Notes: generated from the sequence alone by a model not told the origin. A stretch of 41,166 bases of DNA from an uncultured Alphaproteobacteria bacterium (GCA_902825865.1 CADECX010000014.1:35152-76317), one strand, 5' to 3'. Shown: positions 18,029 to 27,583, numbered from the stretch's first letter. Translations and numbers: made by a program.

Positions 18029-19012
18029 ATGCGTTTCGCGGCAGCATTGTTGATGGCGGCAAGTTTCGGGGTGATGAGCGTGGCGATGGCCCAGGTGCCC
18101 GACACCGTCGAGGGGCATGTGCTCGCGGCCCAGCAAGCGGCGGGACTGAATTTTGCGGGCACGCTCTCAGTCTTGTGCATCCAACCCGAGGACGGAAGCG
18201 ATCCCGGCGCCGCCACGCGCGCCGCCAATGCCGGAAAGCCCCGGGCCATTCCGGCGCGCGAGACCTGGTATGCCGAGCCCGCCAAGGTGTTCGACAATGT
18301 CTATTTCGTCGGCACCAAGATTCACAACGCCTGGGCGATCAAGACCAGCGAAGGCATCATCCTGCTCGACACCATGTACAATTACGCCGCCGAAACCGAA
18401 ATCATCGGCGGGCTGAAGAAGCTCGGCCTGGACCCCGCCACCATCAAATATGTGATTGTCAGCCATGGCCATGGCGATCATGACGAAGGCGCCAAGATGC
18501 TGCAGGACCGCTATGGCGCGCGCGTCATCATGGGTGCGCCCGACTGGGACATGATCGCCAAGGCGGGCAATATGGCGGGCGGCGTGCCCAAGCGCGATAT
18601 CGTGGCGACCGACGGCCAGAAGGTGACCTTGGGTGATACCACTGTCACCATTCTTCTGACGCCGGGCCATACGTTGGGCACTTTGTCCTTCCTGTTCCCG
18701 GTCAAGGACAATGGCAAGACCCTGCATGTGGCCTATTCCGGCGGCATGGGGTTCAATTTCGATCGCAGCCCGCAGCGTTTCGACACCTATATCGCCTCTG
18801 CCAAGAAATTCGGCGACGCCGCCAAGGCCTCGGGCGCCAGCATCATTTTCTCCAACCATTCGATGTACGACCAGGCCTGGATCAGGAGCCGTTGGCAAAG
18901 AAAGCCCGGCGAGGCCAGCCCTTTTGTGGTCGGGACCGATGGCGTGGCGCGCTATGCCACCGTGCTCAGCGAATGCGCCAAGGCGGCGAAACTGCGGCTT
19001 AAGAAATCTTGA
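18029..19012 (+). CDS. Exported metallo-beta-lactamase-fold hydrolase
   Basis: 327 residues from the ATG at 18029; AAAAAGGA at 18013-18020 is too close to the ATG at 18023. A Sec signal covers about the first 21 residues. The zinc motif HGHGDH is at residues 146-151, with PGHTLG and a later NHS further down, so both metal sites look intact. The general plan resembles subclass B3 enzymes and periplasmic lactonase or hydrolase relatives. An antibiotic role is not supported: the gene lies inside a catabolic cluster, and the family mostly hydrolyses lactones, thioesters or phosphodiesters. It could open a lactone or cyclic amide made by the neighbouring oxidases; that is inference. Confidence 0.85.
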   Translation: MRFAAALLMAASFGVMSVAMAQVPDTVEGHVLAAQQAAGLNFAGTLSVLCIQPEDGSDPGAATRAANAGKPRAIPARETWYAEPAKVFDNVYFVGTKIHNAWAIKTSEGIILLDTMYNYAAETEIIGGLKKLGLDPATIKYVIVSHGHGDHDEGAKMLQDRYGARVIMGAPDWDMIAKAGNMAGGVPKRDIVATDGQKVTLGDTTVTILLTPGHTLGTLSFLFPVKDNGKTLHVAYSGGMGFNFDRSPQRFDTYIASAKKFGDAAKASGASIIFSNHSMYDQAWIRSRWQRKPGEASPFVVGTDGVARYATVLSECAKAAKLRLKKS

Positions 19013-19055
19013 CTTCTAGCTGACACCGGGCGCACTTTTGGGGACGGGGGTAGGT

Positions 19056-20249
19056 ATGGATCGTCGTCATCTCTTAAAGTCGCTCGGTCTGGCCGGGTTC
19101 GGTGCAACCAGCGCGGCGGCGCAACAAAGCCAAGGTGGGCGCACGCTATGGATGGACCGGCCGCCCGCGCTGATGCCTATCCGCGCCCATACCGACCGCA
19201 TCTACGACATCAAATGTTGCATCCGGCCGTTCCGCAGCAAGGGCTTCAATCTGGGTGTCGAACAGATCGGCGACGCCATGGTGATCCACAATTACGGTCA
19301 TCACGGCAGCGGCTGGTGTCTGTCCTGGGGCTCGGCCGACATGCAAGTGCAGAAGGCCATGTCCAAAAGCCCCAAAAAGATCGCGGTGATCGGCAGCGGC
19401 ATTATCGGCCTGACCTCGGCCCTGGTGGCGCAACGCGCAGGGCTGGACGTCACCATCTATACCCGCGAGCTGTTGCCCCGCACCCGCTCCTATCGCGCCA
19501 ATGGCGTGTGGGGGCCGGGCACAGTGGCGCTGGCTGACGAAGCCCCCGCCAATCTCGGCGAGGTCTGGGAGCAGATGGTCCGCACCTCGTGGAAATATCT
19601 TCGCCCCTATATGGGCATGGCCGGCAATCCCGTCGCCTGGGTCGATCACTATGCTTTGTCCGACACGCCCTTCGACGCCCCGCCGCCGCCGCTGCCGCCG
19701 ATGGCCAATGGCGTGGAGCGCCCGGTCTTTTATGACATGGGCAACCGCGCCTCCGACATTGATTCCAAACCGCAGGTGCTGACGCCGGACGTCAATCCCT
19801 TCCCGGTGCCCTATGCCACCCGCGCCACCAAGCTGTTCTGGAATTTCAGCGAGTATGGCCATCTGCTGACCCAGGAATTCTACAGCGCCGGCGGCAAGAT
19901 CGTGATGCGCGATTTCCATTCGCCGAGCGAGCTGGCGCATCTCCCGGAGAAGGTGATCATCAATTGTCCCGGCTATGCGGCGCATGACTGGTGGAAGGAC
20001 AAGGCGATGATCCCGGTGCGCGGCCAGACCGAATGGATGATCCCGCAGCCGGAAGTCAATTACGGCTTCACCTATCGCAATGTGGAGTGCCGCTCCAAGA
20101 GCGATGGCGTCATGGTTATCGCCGTCGGTCCGGGTCAGTTCGCCAAAAGCTGGCGCAATAGCAATGAGACACCGGACCGGGCGGAAGCCGAGGGGGCCGT
20201 GCGCGTGGTGGAAGAACTAATGTCCCGGTTTTCCGGCCGTCCGGCCTGA
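19056..20249 (+). CDS. Tat-exported D-amino-acid-oxidase-like flavoprotein, motif order circularly permuted
   Basis: 397 residues from the ATG at 19056. A twin-arginine signal (DRRHLLKSLGLAGFG, residues 2-16) implies export. The FAD dinucleotide motif VIGSGIIGLTSALVAQRAG is at 111-129, not at the N-terminus. The segment 57-94 (RPFRSKGF..., then IHNYGHHGSGWCLSWGSA) precedes it. In ordinary D-amino-acid oxidases the RPxR...VIHNYGHGGxGxTLxWG segment closes the protein at its C-terminus. Here the C-terminus instead stops after DGVMVIAVGPGQF...AVRVVEELMSR, the part that should come just before it. The IPVRGQTEW strand motif of the family is in its normal place. An oxidase or dehydrogenase of D-amino acids or related amines would fit the D-amino-acid operon at 27.6-34.1 kb. 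Confidence 0.82.
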   Translation: MDRRHLLKSLGLAGFGATSAAAQQSQGGRTLWMDRPPALMPIRAHTDRIYDIKCCIRPFRSKGFNLGVEQIGDAMVIHNYGHHGSGWCLSWGSADMQVQKAMSKSPKKIAVIGSGIIGLTSALVAQRAGLDVTIYTRELLPRTRSYRANGVWGPGTVALADEAPANLGEVWEQMVRTSWKYLRPYMGMAGNPVAWVDHYALSDTPFDAPPPPLPPMANGVERPVFYDMGNRASDIDSKPQVLTPDVNPFPVPYATRATKLFWNFSEYGHLLTQEFYSAGGKIVMRDFHSPSELAHLPEKVIINCPGYAAHDWWKDKAMIPVRGQTEWMIPQPEVNYGFTYRNVECRSKSDGVMVIAVGPGQFAKSWRNSNETPDRAEAEGAVRVVEELMSRFSGRPA

Positions 20250-20292
20250 AGCCATTGCGGAACTTTGCCTTTCGCCGCTTTGGTTGCATTGC

Positions 20293-20338
20293 GGGACGCT
20301 GTCCCACTTCTTGACACCCGATCCGACTCTGGTTGAAT
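20293..20338 (+). promoter_or_regulatory. Candidate promoter of the five-gene cytochrome operon, behind a small hairpin
   Basis: A perfect -35 box TTGACA (20311-20316) is followed, 16 bases on, by TTGAAT (20333-20338), a 4 of 6 match to the -10 box, 41 bases before the start codon at 20380. Just upstream GGGAC-GCT-GTCCC (20293-20305) can fold into a 5-base-pair hairpin that may end the preceding transcript or bind a regulator. It lies in the 130-base gap between the flavoprotein gene and the operon. Confidence 0.5.
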
Positions 20339-20379
20339 CGCCTAACCGGGCGTAACACAAAGCAAAAAAGGCGATCGGT

Positions 20380-23300
20380 TTGGGGAGGCCAGGCAGAATC
20401 GGCATTGCCGCGGCGGCGATTTTGGCCGTTGTCATGCTTGCTGCTGCCGGGGCCGCGGCTTTTTGGGGCCGTCCCGACGCCTCGCAGCGGCGGGTGGATT
20501 TCAACCGCGACATCAGGCCGATCTTCAACAGCCAGTGCATGTCCTGTCATGGCGGCGTGAAGCAGGCAAGCAATGTCTCTTTCTCGTATCGCGATCAGGC
20601 GCTGGGCAAGGGCAAGTCGGGCCGCCCTGTCATTGTGCCGGGCAATCCCCGCGCCTCCGAGCTGATGGCGCGGGTCACCTCCGGCGATCCGGAAATCCGC
20701 ATGCCGCTGCATGGCGCGCCGTTGCCGCAGGCACAGATCGATTTGCTGCGGCAGTGGATCAAGGAGGGCGCAGAATGGGAGAATTATTGGGCCTTCGTTC
20801 CGCCCAAGCCGCAAGCCTTGCCCAAGGTACGCGAGGGATGGGCGCGTCAGCCGCTGGACCGCTTCATCCTGGCCCGGCTTGAGAAAGAAAAACTGGCGCC
20901 TTCACCGGAAGCCGACAAAGCGGAACTGCTGCGCCGGGTATCGCTGGACCTGACCGGCTTGCCGCCGACGCCGCAGGAGCAGGCGGCCTTTCTCGCCGAT
21001 ACCTCCAAGGACGCTTATGAGAAGCAGGTAGACCGGCTGCTGGCTTCGCCGCGCTATGGCGAGCGTTGGGCCTCGCTATGGCTGGACCTTGCCCGTTATG
21101 GCGACACCAAGGGTTTTGAGAAAGACCATAGCCGCCCGGTCTGGCCCTATCGCGATTGGGTGATCGAGGCGCTGAACAAAAACCTTCCTTACGACCAGTT
21201 CGTGACCAAACAGATCGCCGGCGATTTGTTGCCCAATGCCAGCTTCGAGGACAAGATTGCGTCAGCCTTTCATCGCCAAACCGCCGCCAATGACGAAGGC
21301 GGCACCGACAATGAGGAATTCCGGCTGCTGGCGGTGATGGACCGGGTTTCCACCACCTGGTCGGTTCTGAATGGCGTCAGCATGAACTGCGTACAGTGCC
21401 ATTCCCATCCCTACGATCCCATTCGTCACACCGACTATTACAAGTCGCTGGCTTTCTTCAACACCGCGCGTGACGCTGATATCGCCTTCGACAAATCGCT
21501 GACCGACGATTGGCCGGTGTTGCAGGTGCCCAGTGATAAGGCGCTTTATGGCGAGGCTGACCGGCTGCAGCGCGAGGCTGAGATGCTGCGCAACAGGATC
21601 GTCGATGCCAGCCGTCAGGCCGAGAGCCGCGCCGCATGGAAGTCGCTGCCCATCAAAAGCATAACCGCAAACGCGGTGCTGGCGCTTGAGCGTGTGCTGG
21701 CGCTGCCCGAAAACCAGAATGAGAAACGCCAGCGCCAATTGCGCGCGGACCTGGCGAAAGCGAAAACCCAGACGGTGCGGGCGGCGTTTCGCCTGCAGGG
21801 CGGCATGGCCGAACAGACCGGCACCGTGCCGATGAATTCGGTGTTCGAAATCACCTTGGCGGCCGATATGCCGCAATTGGCGGCGCTGCGCCTGGAAGTG
21901 CCCCCCGCCGATCCCGTCAAGGCGCGGCACTCGCCGGAAAAAGGCTTTGTCGCCAACCGCATTGACGCTTGGGTGGTGCGGGACGGCAAGTCCGAGAAGA
22001 TCGCTTTCCGTCTCATCGCGCCGGATTCCATGATCGATGTGGAAGGCAATCTCCGCCGCATGATGCGCAATGCCGCCAGGCCGGGACCGGTGATGCCGCG
22101 GCTGGCGGAAACTAGCGGCTTCCAGGCCGACCCCATCCTGTCCCGCACCAAATGGGTGGTGGCGGTGCCGGAAGAACCGTTGAAGCTGGGAGCGGGCGCC
22201 AGCCTGAAGCTGCAGCTGACCCATAGCGAGCTGATCAATGCCGCCTCCTCGTCCGTGCCGCGGCTGCGCGTATCGGCCAGCAGCGATCCGCGCTGGACAG
22301 CGTTGGCTGGGTCGCCGCAAATCGAACAGCAATATGCCAGGCTGGAGCAGATAGAGCTCCGCCTGAAGGCGATTCCCGGTGTGGCCCTGCCGGTGATGGT
22401 GGAGCAGGCCGCTTATGACCGCCGGCCCACCCTGGAATTCGAGCGCGGCAGTTTTCTCACCAAGATCGGTCCCGATCTGGGTGCGGACACGCCTTCGCTA
22501 TTTCCCAAGCTGCCCGCCAATGCGCCGCGCAACCGCCTGACCCTGGCGCGCTGGTTCTTCGCGCCCGATCAGCCTTTGACGGCGCGGGTGACGGTGAATC
22601 GCGCCTGGGAGCAGTTGTTCGGCACCGGCCTGGTCGAGACCTTGGAGGATTTCGGCAGCGCCGGGGAATTGCCGTCTCATCCGGAGTTGCTGGATTGGCT
22701 GGCGCTGCATTTCCAGAACGACCTGCACTGGAACATGAAGGCGCTGATCCGCGAGATCGTAATCAGCGCCACCTATCGCCAAACCGGACGGGCGACAGCG
22801 ATGTTGACGGAAAAGGATCCCCGCAACCGGCTCCTGGCCCATGGCCCGCAACAGCGCCTGACCGCCGAGATGGTGCGCGACCAGGCTTTGCAGGCCGGCG
22901 GGCTGCTCAATGAAAAGATGGGCGGACCACCGGTGATGCCGGAACAGCCCGACGGCGTTTGGAATGTCGAGGCCAACAATCCCGAGCGCTGGAAGAATGT
23001 CACGGGGCCGGAACGCTATCGCCGCTCGGTCTATACGTTCATCAAGCGCACCGCGACCTATCCCAGCTTCGTTACCTTCGATGCGGCGGACCGCCAGCTC
23101 AGCACCCCGCGCCGCATCCCCACCAACACACCCTTGCAGGCGCTGGTGACCTTGAACGATCCTGTCTACCACCAGGCGGCGGAAGGTTTGGCGGTGCGCA
23201 TGGCCAAGGCGCCGCAAGCCCCTGGCCGGGATGCCATCGACAGCAGGCTGGATTACGCAGCCCGCCAGGTGCTGTCGCGCAATCTTTCGGCGGCGGAAAC

Positions 23301-23388
23301 GGCGCCGCTGCGCAAGCTCTATCAATCGGCGGGACCGACGGCCGTGGCCAGCGCCTTGCTCAATCTCGATGCGGCGCTGACACGATGA
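20380..23388 (+). CDS. PSCyt1/DUF1549/DUF1553 (PSD1) cytochrome-domain protein
   Basis: 1002 residues. The start is a TTG at 20380 with AAAAAAGG upstream; it begins a signal-anchor ([22 protein letters not shown]). A haem-type CMSCH is at residues 53-57 in the context [14 protein letters not shown], followed by the PSCyt2/DUF1549 region ([16 protein letters not shown]) with a second motif [12 protein letters not shown] at 337 onward, and the C-terminal DUF1553 region ([39 protein letters not shown]). This architecture is characteristic of Planctomycetes, Verrucomicrobia and Acidobacteria and is less usual in Proteobacteria. Its biochemical function is not established. Its stop overlaps the DUF1501 gene by four bases (ATGA), the standard partner arrangement. 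Confidence 0.9.
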   Translation: MGRPGRIGIAAAAILAVVMLAAAGAAAFWGRPDASQRRVDFNRDIRPIFNSQCMSCHGGVKQASNVSFSYRDQALGKGKSGRPVIVPGNPRASELMARVTSGDPEIRMPLHGAPLPQAQIDLLRQWIKEGAEWENYWAFVPPKPQALPKVREGWARQPLDRFILARLEKEKLAPSPEADKAELLRRVSLDLTGLPPTPQEQAAFLADTSKDAYEKQVDRLLASPRYGERWASLWLDLARYGDTKGFEKDHSRPVWPYRDWVIEALNKNLPYDQFVTKQIAGDLLPNASFEDKIASAFHRQTAANDEGGTDNEEFRLLAVMDRVSTTWSVLNGVSMNCVQCHSHPYDPIRHTDYYKSLAFFNTARDADIAFDKSLTDDWPVLQVPSDKALYGEADRLQREAEMLRNRIVDASRQAESRAAWKSLPIKSITANAVLALERVLALPENQNEKRQRQLRADLAKAKTQTVRAAFRLQGGMAEQTGTVPMNSVFEITLAADMPQLAALRLEVPPADPVKARHSPEKGFVANRIDAWVVRDGKSEKIAFRLIAPDSMIDVEGNLRRMMRNAARPGPVMPRLAETSGFQADPILSRTKWVVAVPEEPLKLGAGASLKLQLTHSELINAASSSVPRLRVSASSDPRWTALAGSPQIEQQYARLEQIELRLKAIPGVALPVMVEQAAYDRRPTLEFERGSFLTKIGPDLGADTPSLFPKLPANAPRNRLTLARWFFAPDQPLTARVTVNRAWEQLFGTGLVETLEDFGSAGELPSHPELLDWLALHFQNDLHWNMKALIREIVISATYRQTGRATAMLTEKDPRNRLLAHGPQQRLTAEMVRDQALQAGGLLNEKMGGPPVMPEQPDGVWNVEANNPERWKNVTGPERYRRSVYTFIKRTATYPSFVTFDAADRQLSTPRRIPTNTPLQALVTLNDPVYHQAAEGLAVRMAKAPQAPGRDAIDSRLDYAARQVLSRNLSAAETAPLRKLYQSAGPTAVASALLNLDAALTR

Positions 23389-24896
23389 AACCGGTGGCGG
23401 ACATGAAGAATATTCATCAGCTCGATCTGGCGCAGATCCAGGCCCAGACCAGGCGGCATTTTCTGGGCTGGGGCACCGGAGGCTTGGGCGCCTTTTTCCT
23501 GAATTCGACCTTGGCCAATGCCGCGCCGGCGGGCGGCCATGCCCCACTGGATTTCGCCCGCAATCCCGCCACGCCGCTTTCGGTGCTGCCGCCCCAATTC
23601 GCCGGCAAGATCAAGCGCGTCATCTATCTGCATATGGGCGGCGCGCCCAGCCAGCTGGAACTGTTCGACTACAAACCGACCCTGGCGCGGTTTCATGGCC
23701 ATGACTGTCCGGAATCCTTCATCAAGGGAAAACGCCTGGCCTTCATTCAGGGCATTCCGAAATTGCTGGGGCCGATGTTCCCCTTCCATCGCGCCGGCAA
23801 GAGCGGCACCTGGATCTCGGACCGCCTGCCGCATCTGGAACGCGCCATCGACGATCTGTGCGTGATCAAGTCGATGAAGACCGATCAGTTCAATCACGCG
23901 CCGGCTCAGTTGCTGGTGCATACCGGCGATGCGCGCACCGGCTATGCCTCGCTGGGATCCTGGGTGACCTATGGCCTGGGCAGCGAAAACCAGAATCTGC
24001 CGGGCTTTATTGTGCTGATTTCCAACGGCGGCACCACCGCCAATGCCGGCAAGCCGCTTTGGGGTTCGGGCTTTTTGCCCAGCGTCTATCAGGGCGTGGC
24101 ATGCCGTTCCGCCGGCGAGCCGGTTCTGTATCTGGACAATCCCAAAAGCGTCAGCCGCGCCGAGCGCCGCAAGGTCTTGGATGCGGTGGATGAGATCAAC
24201 CGCCAGACCTATCAGCAGTTCGGCAATCCCGAGACGGTGACGCGTATTGCCCAGTATGAAATGGCTTTCCGCATGCAGCTGGAAGCCAGCGATGCGATGG
24301 ACATCCGCCGCGAGCCCAAGGCGGTGCTGGAGCGCTACGGCGCCGAGCCCGGCAAGACCAGTTATGCCAACAACTGCCTGGTGGCCCGCCGCCTGGCCGA
24401 GCGCGGCGTGCGCTATATTCAGCTTTATCACTGGGGCTGGGATTCCCATGGCACGCCGACCGACGAAGGTTTGAATGTCGGGTTGGTGGGACGTTGCCGC
24501 GATACCGACAAAGCCACCGCCGCCTTGCTGGCGGACCTGAAAGCGCGCGGGTTGTTGGAAGATACGCTGGTGGTATGGGGCGGCGAATTCGGCCGCACGC
24601 CGATGTGGGAAAATCGCGGTGGCCAGGAAATGGAATTCATCGGCCGCGACCATCATCCCAACTGTTTCACCATCTGGATGGCGGGCGGCGGCATCAAGCA
24701 CGGCATCAGTTACGGCGAAACCGACGATATGGGCTATGAGATCGCGCGCAATCCGGTGGAGGTGCGCGACCTGCATGCCACCATGCTGTACCTGTTGGGC
24801 TTCGATTATCGCCGGCTGAACTATCCCTATCAGGGCCTGGACCAGAAATTGACAGGTGTGAAGCCGGCCCGCATCGTCTCCGAAATCCTGGCATGA
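23385..24896 (+). CDS. DUF1501 protein with Tat signal
   Basis: 503 residues from the ATG at 23385, which overlaps the stop of the previous gene. A Tat-type signal TRRHFLGWGTGGLGAFFL lies at about residues 23-40, farther in than usual. The body shows the alkaline-phosphatase/sulfatase-like DUF1501 fold: HMGGAPSQLELFDYKP, FNHAPAQLLVHTGD, YHWGWDSHG, VWGGEFGRTP and GRDHHPNCFTIWMAGGG, with His and Asp residues that could hold metal. DUF1501 proteins are almost always next to DUF1549/DUF1553 proteins and are exported with them. Function unknown; a periplasmic hydrolase or a scaffold for the cytochrome partner are both possible. Confidence 0.9.
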   Translation: MKPVADMKNIHQLDLAQIQAQTRRHFLGWGTGGLGAFFLNSTLANAAPAGGHAPLDFARNPATPLSVLPPQFAGKIKRVIYLHMGGAPSQLELFDYKPTLARFHGHDCPESFIKGKRLAFIQGIPKLLGPMFPFHRAGKSGTWISDRLPHLERAIDDLCVIKSMKTDQFNHAPAQLLVHTGDARTGYASLGSWVTYGLGSENQNLPGFIVLISNGGTTANAGKPLWGSGFLPSVYQGVACRSAGEPVLYLDNPKSVSRAERRKVLDAVDEINRQTYQQFGNPETVTRIAQYEMAFRMQLEASDAMDIRREPKAVLERYGAEPGKTSYANNCLVARRLAERGVRYIQLYHWGWDSHGTPTDEGLNVGLVGRCRDTDKATAALLADLKARGLLEDTLVVWGGEFGRTPMWENRGGQEMEFIGRDHHPNCFTIWMAGGGIKHGISYGETDDMGYEIARNPVEVRDLHATMLYLLGFDYRRLNYPYQGLDQKLTGVKPARIVSEILA

Positions 24897-24905
24897 TGTA
24901 GGGCG

Positions 24906-25862
24906 ATGTCGGGGGGTGATGGCATTTCCGGGCGCCAATCCGGCCGACTTTCCGCCGCCGCCTATTTCGGCTGCGTTGCGCTGCTGACCCTGGCCGGTGT
25001 GGGGCTGTCGATACTGGCGCAACCGGCGCTCGGGCACGACATGCTGCAGCTGATGGGCCTGGAACGCGTGCCGCAAGCGGATTCGGCGTCCTTTTATGCC
25101 AAGCGCGTGACGCCGCTGCTGGAGACGCGCTGTGCCGCCTGTCATGGCGAAAAGCGGCAAAAAAGCGATCTCAGGCTGGACAGTTTTGCCGGGCTTTTGC
25201 GCGGCGGCAAGCATGGCGCGGTGATCCGGCCCGGCGATACCAAGAACAGCGAGCTTTCCTTGCGCATCTCCCTGCCGTCATCGGACGACCGGGCGATGCC
25301 ACCCAGCGGCAAGCCGCCGCTGACGGAAGACGAGAAGACGGTGATCCGGCTATGGATCGCGCATGGCGCCTCCGGCGTCTTGCGCGACATTGCGGGCGCG
25401 CCCAAGCCGGTGGCCGAAGTAAAGCTTCCGGAACTCGATACCGCGAGGGTCGAAAAACAGCGCGCCCCCTTGGCGGCGATGGTGCGCCGGTTGCAAGGGC
25501 GCTTTCCGGGCGTCATAGCCTATGAAGCGCGGGACACCGCCGACCTGGAAATCAACGCCTCCTTGAGGGCGACAGATTTTGGCGATGCGGACTTGCAGGC
25601 CCTTGCGCCGCTGGCGGCGCGCATTGTGCGCGCCGATCTTTCCGGCACGGCGGTCACCGATGCGTCCCTGCCGGTTTTGGCCGCGATGCCCAAGTTGAAA
25701 AATTTGCGCCTGTCAGGCACCAAAGTCGGTGACATTCGCGGATTAGAAGCCGCGCCGGCCTTGAAGTCCTTGTCGGTGGTGAACACCAAGGTCAGCGGTT
25801 CAGCCCTTGCCGCATTCAAAGCCAAAGGGATTACGGTCTATGGAGGCGGCGATGGACCGTGA
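24906..25862 (+). CDS. Membrane-anchored c-type cytochrome with leucine-rich repeats
   Basis: 318 residues. An N-terminal membrane segment (about 18-42) is followed by a PSCyt1-type cytochrome domain with the haem motif CAACH at residues 76-80, MPPSGKPPLTEDE with a candidate Met ligand, and RLWIAHGA. The C-terminal third (about 225-315) holds three degenerate leucine-rich repeats (ADLSGTAVTDASLPVL, LRLSGTKVGDIRGLE, LSVVNTKVSGSALAAF). The combination of this cytochrome domain with LRRs is known mainly from Planctomycetes and relatives. The next gene starts inside the end of this one, so the pair is co-translated. Probable role: electron carrier between the exported oxidases and the b-type cytochrome. 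Confidence 0.85.
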   Translation: MSGGDGISGRQSGRLSAAAYFGCVALLTLAGVGLSILAQPALGHDMLQLMGLERVPQADSASFYAKRVTPLLETRCAACHGEKRQKSDLRLDSFAGLLRGGKHGAVIRPGDTKNSELSLRISLPSSDDRAMPPSGKPPLTEDEKTVIRLWIAHGASGVLRDIAGAPKPVAEVKLPELDTARVEKQRAPLAAMVRRLQGRFPGVIAYEARDTADLEINASLRATDFGDADLQALAPLAARIVRADLSGTAVTDASLPVLAAMPKLKNLRLSGTKVGDIRGLEAAPALKSLSVVNTKVSGSALAAFKAKGITVYGGGDGP

Positions 25863-26535
25863 GCCGGAAACGCGGGTGCGTGTCTGGGACATCCCGATCC
25901 GCCTGTTCCATTGGAGCATAGTGGTGCTGTTGTGCGTGTCCTGGTTCAGCGCCGAACAGGGCTATATGCGCGCGCATCTTGTCTCGGGCTTGACGTTGCT
26001 GGCCCTTTTGCTGTTTCGCATCGCCTGGGGACTGGTGGGTTCCACCACGGCGCGCTTCAGCAATTTCCTGCATCCGCCCCGCCGGGTGGTGGGCTATCTC
26101 AAGGGCCTGGCGGGCGGCGACAAGATTTTCCATGCCGGGCACAATCCAGCGGGCGGCTGGATGGTGCTGGCGCTGATTGCGGTGCTGCTGGCGCAGGTGG
26201 CGACCGGGCTGTTCGCCAATGACGGTGTGCGCTTTCACGGCCCGCTGGCCTTGTTGGTTTCCGAGGATGCCTCAACCCGGCTGACCGACATTCACGGACT
26301 GATCTTCAATTTTATCCTGCTTTTGGTCTGGTGCCATATCGTGGCGGTGGGCTTCTATCTGCTGGTCAAGGGCGACAATCTAGTCTGGCCCATGATCACC
26401 GGCAAAAAACATCGCGCGCGGCTGCCGGCGGAGTTGAACATTGTCTTTACGCGGCTTTACATCGCCTTGCTGCTCTTGGCCGTCAGCGCCGGCATCGCGG
26501 CATGGATCATGATCCAGGGGGACTCCATCCTATGA
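25852..26535 (+). CDS. b-type cytochrome (cytochrome b561/COG3658-like membrane subunit)
   Basis: 227 residues from the ATG at 25852, with GGAGG at 25842-25846 and an 11-base overlap with the previous gene; the ATG at 25840 lies on top of that ribosome site and is rejected. At least four membrane segments carry paired histidines for haem b: RLFHWS (His20), MRAHLVSG (His42), DIHGLIFN and VWCHIVAV. VWDIPIRLFHW is the classic N-terminus of these cytochromes. They carry electrons between periplasmic donors and the quinone pool. In this operon it is the obvious link from the c-type cytochrome to the membrane. Confidence 0.9.
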   Translation: MDREPETRVRVWDIPIRLFHWSIVVLLCVSWFSAEQGYMRAHLVSGLTLLALLLFRIAWGLVGSTTARFSNFLHPPRRVVGYLKGLAGGDKIFHAGHNPAGGWMVLALIAVLLAQVATGLFANDGVRFHGPLALLVSEDASTRLTDIHGLIFNFILLLVWCHIVAVGFYLLVKGDNLVWPMITGKKHRARLPAELNIVFTRLYIALLLLAVSAGIAAWIMIQGDSIL

Positions 26536-27509
26536 GAAGACTTGTTTGCGGCATCGCGCTTGCGGCCCTGGCATTGCTTCCGGCGGCGGCGGCCGATTTT
26601 ACGGTTGACGGCAAATTCTTCACCCCGCCGCCCGGCATGGCGACCATCGGCGATACCCATGGCGATATTGCCGTGTCGCCGGCCGGTGAAATCTATGTCA
26701 GCGTGCAGGGCGGGGATCATCCCGGAATCCAGGTCTATAGCGATCAAGGCCGCTATCTGCGCAATGTGCCTGGTGCGCCGCCGGACCTGCATGGCTTCAT
26801 CATCGCCCGCGCCCCCGACCAGAATTCCTATATCTATGGCGTCAGCCGCCTGGCGCAGGAGATCATCCAGCTCAAGCTGGATGGCTCCAGGGTTCTAGCC
26901 ATTCCGGCTTCGGCGATTCCGGCCCAGTACAAGAAGGACGACAAGCAGGCGATCAACCTGACCGGCATTGCGGTGGCGCCCAATGGCGACATCTATGTCA
27001 CCGACGGTTATGGCCTGGATTTCATCCATCGCTTTGACAAAGGCGGAAAATATCTCGCCACCTTCGGCGGCAAAGCCGGGCCGTGGAATTTCGATACGTG
27101 CCACAAAATCGCGATCGACCCACGCTTCAAGCCGGTGCGATTGATCTGCACCGACCGCCGCCATGACAGGCTGGTGCATATGGACCTTGAAGGCCGCGTG
27201 CTGGGTGAGTTCGGCTGGGGATTGCGTTTGCCGAGCGCCTTGGCGATCCGTGGGGATGAGCTTGCCGTGGGCGAACTGATGGGGCGTGTTTCCCTTTTGG
27301 ACAAGAATGGGCATATCACCGCGGTTCTGGGCACCAACGACAATGTCGAAGAGATCCGCACCAACAAGGCGGCGCCGCAGATTTGGCAGCCGGACCGCTT
27401 CTATGCGCCTCACGGCGTGACTTACGACGCCAAGGGCAATCTGCTGGTGAGCGAATTCAACCAGTATGGCCGTATTTCACGCATCGAGCGCGCAGCCGTC
27501 CGCAAGTAG
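26532..27509 (+). CDS. Exported NHL-repeat beta-propeller protein
   Basis: 325 residues; the start overlaps the cytochrome b stop as ATGA. A Sec signal spans about the first 20 residues (LLPAAAAD). NHL-type repeats are visible: DIAVSPAGEIYVSVQGG, GIAVAPNGDIYVTDGYG, GVTYDAKGNLLVSEFNQ. There is no Cys-rich domain, unlike the related propeller at 16648. It closes the five-gene operon. A ligand-binding or lyase role is possible; nothing in the sequence decides between them. Confidence 0.8.
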   Translation: MRRLVCGIALAALALLPAAAADFTVDGKFFTPPPGMATIGDTHGDIAVSPAGEIYVSVQGGDHPGIQVYSDQGRYLRNVPGAPPDLHGFIIARAPDQNSYIYGVSRLAQEIIQLKLDGSRVLAIPASAIPAQYKKDDKQAINLTGIAVAPNGDIYVTDGYGLDFIHRFDKGGKYLATFGGKAGPWNFDTCHKIAIDPRFKPVRLICTDRRHDRLVHMDLEGRVLGEFGWGLRLPSALAIRGDELAVGELMGRVSLLDKNGHITAVLGTNDNVEEIRTNKAAPQIWQPDRFYAPHGVTYDAKGNLLVSEFNQYGRISRIERAAVRK

Positions 27510-27523
27510 CGGCGAAGGCGCAT

Positions 27524-27583
27524 ACCATATTGGAAATCCTGGTTTTTTCGGTTCCCAAGCGGGGCAATAGACCATATCGTGGT
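27524..27583. promoter_or_regulatory. Repeated ACCATAT...TGGT elements upstream of the TonB receptor operon
   Basis: ACCATATCGTGGT (27571-27583) has arms ACCA/TGGT around a 5-base centre. A looser copy starts at 27524 (ACCATATTGGAAATCCTGGTTTT), and in both copies the TGGTTTT part is kept. They fall in the 139-base gap before the D-amino-acid operon, 66 bases or more from the preferred start. This is a reasonable place for a repressor or activator; no regulator gene is adjacent and no known motif is claimed. Confidence 0.35.

Noticed and set aside
18029..19012. A metallo-beta-lactamase resistance gene
   Set aside because: The fold and HGHGDH motif are shared by many hydrolases; the catabolic neighbours and lack of any resistance context argue against an antibiotic role.
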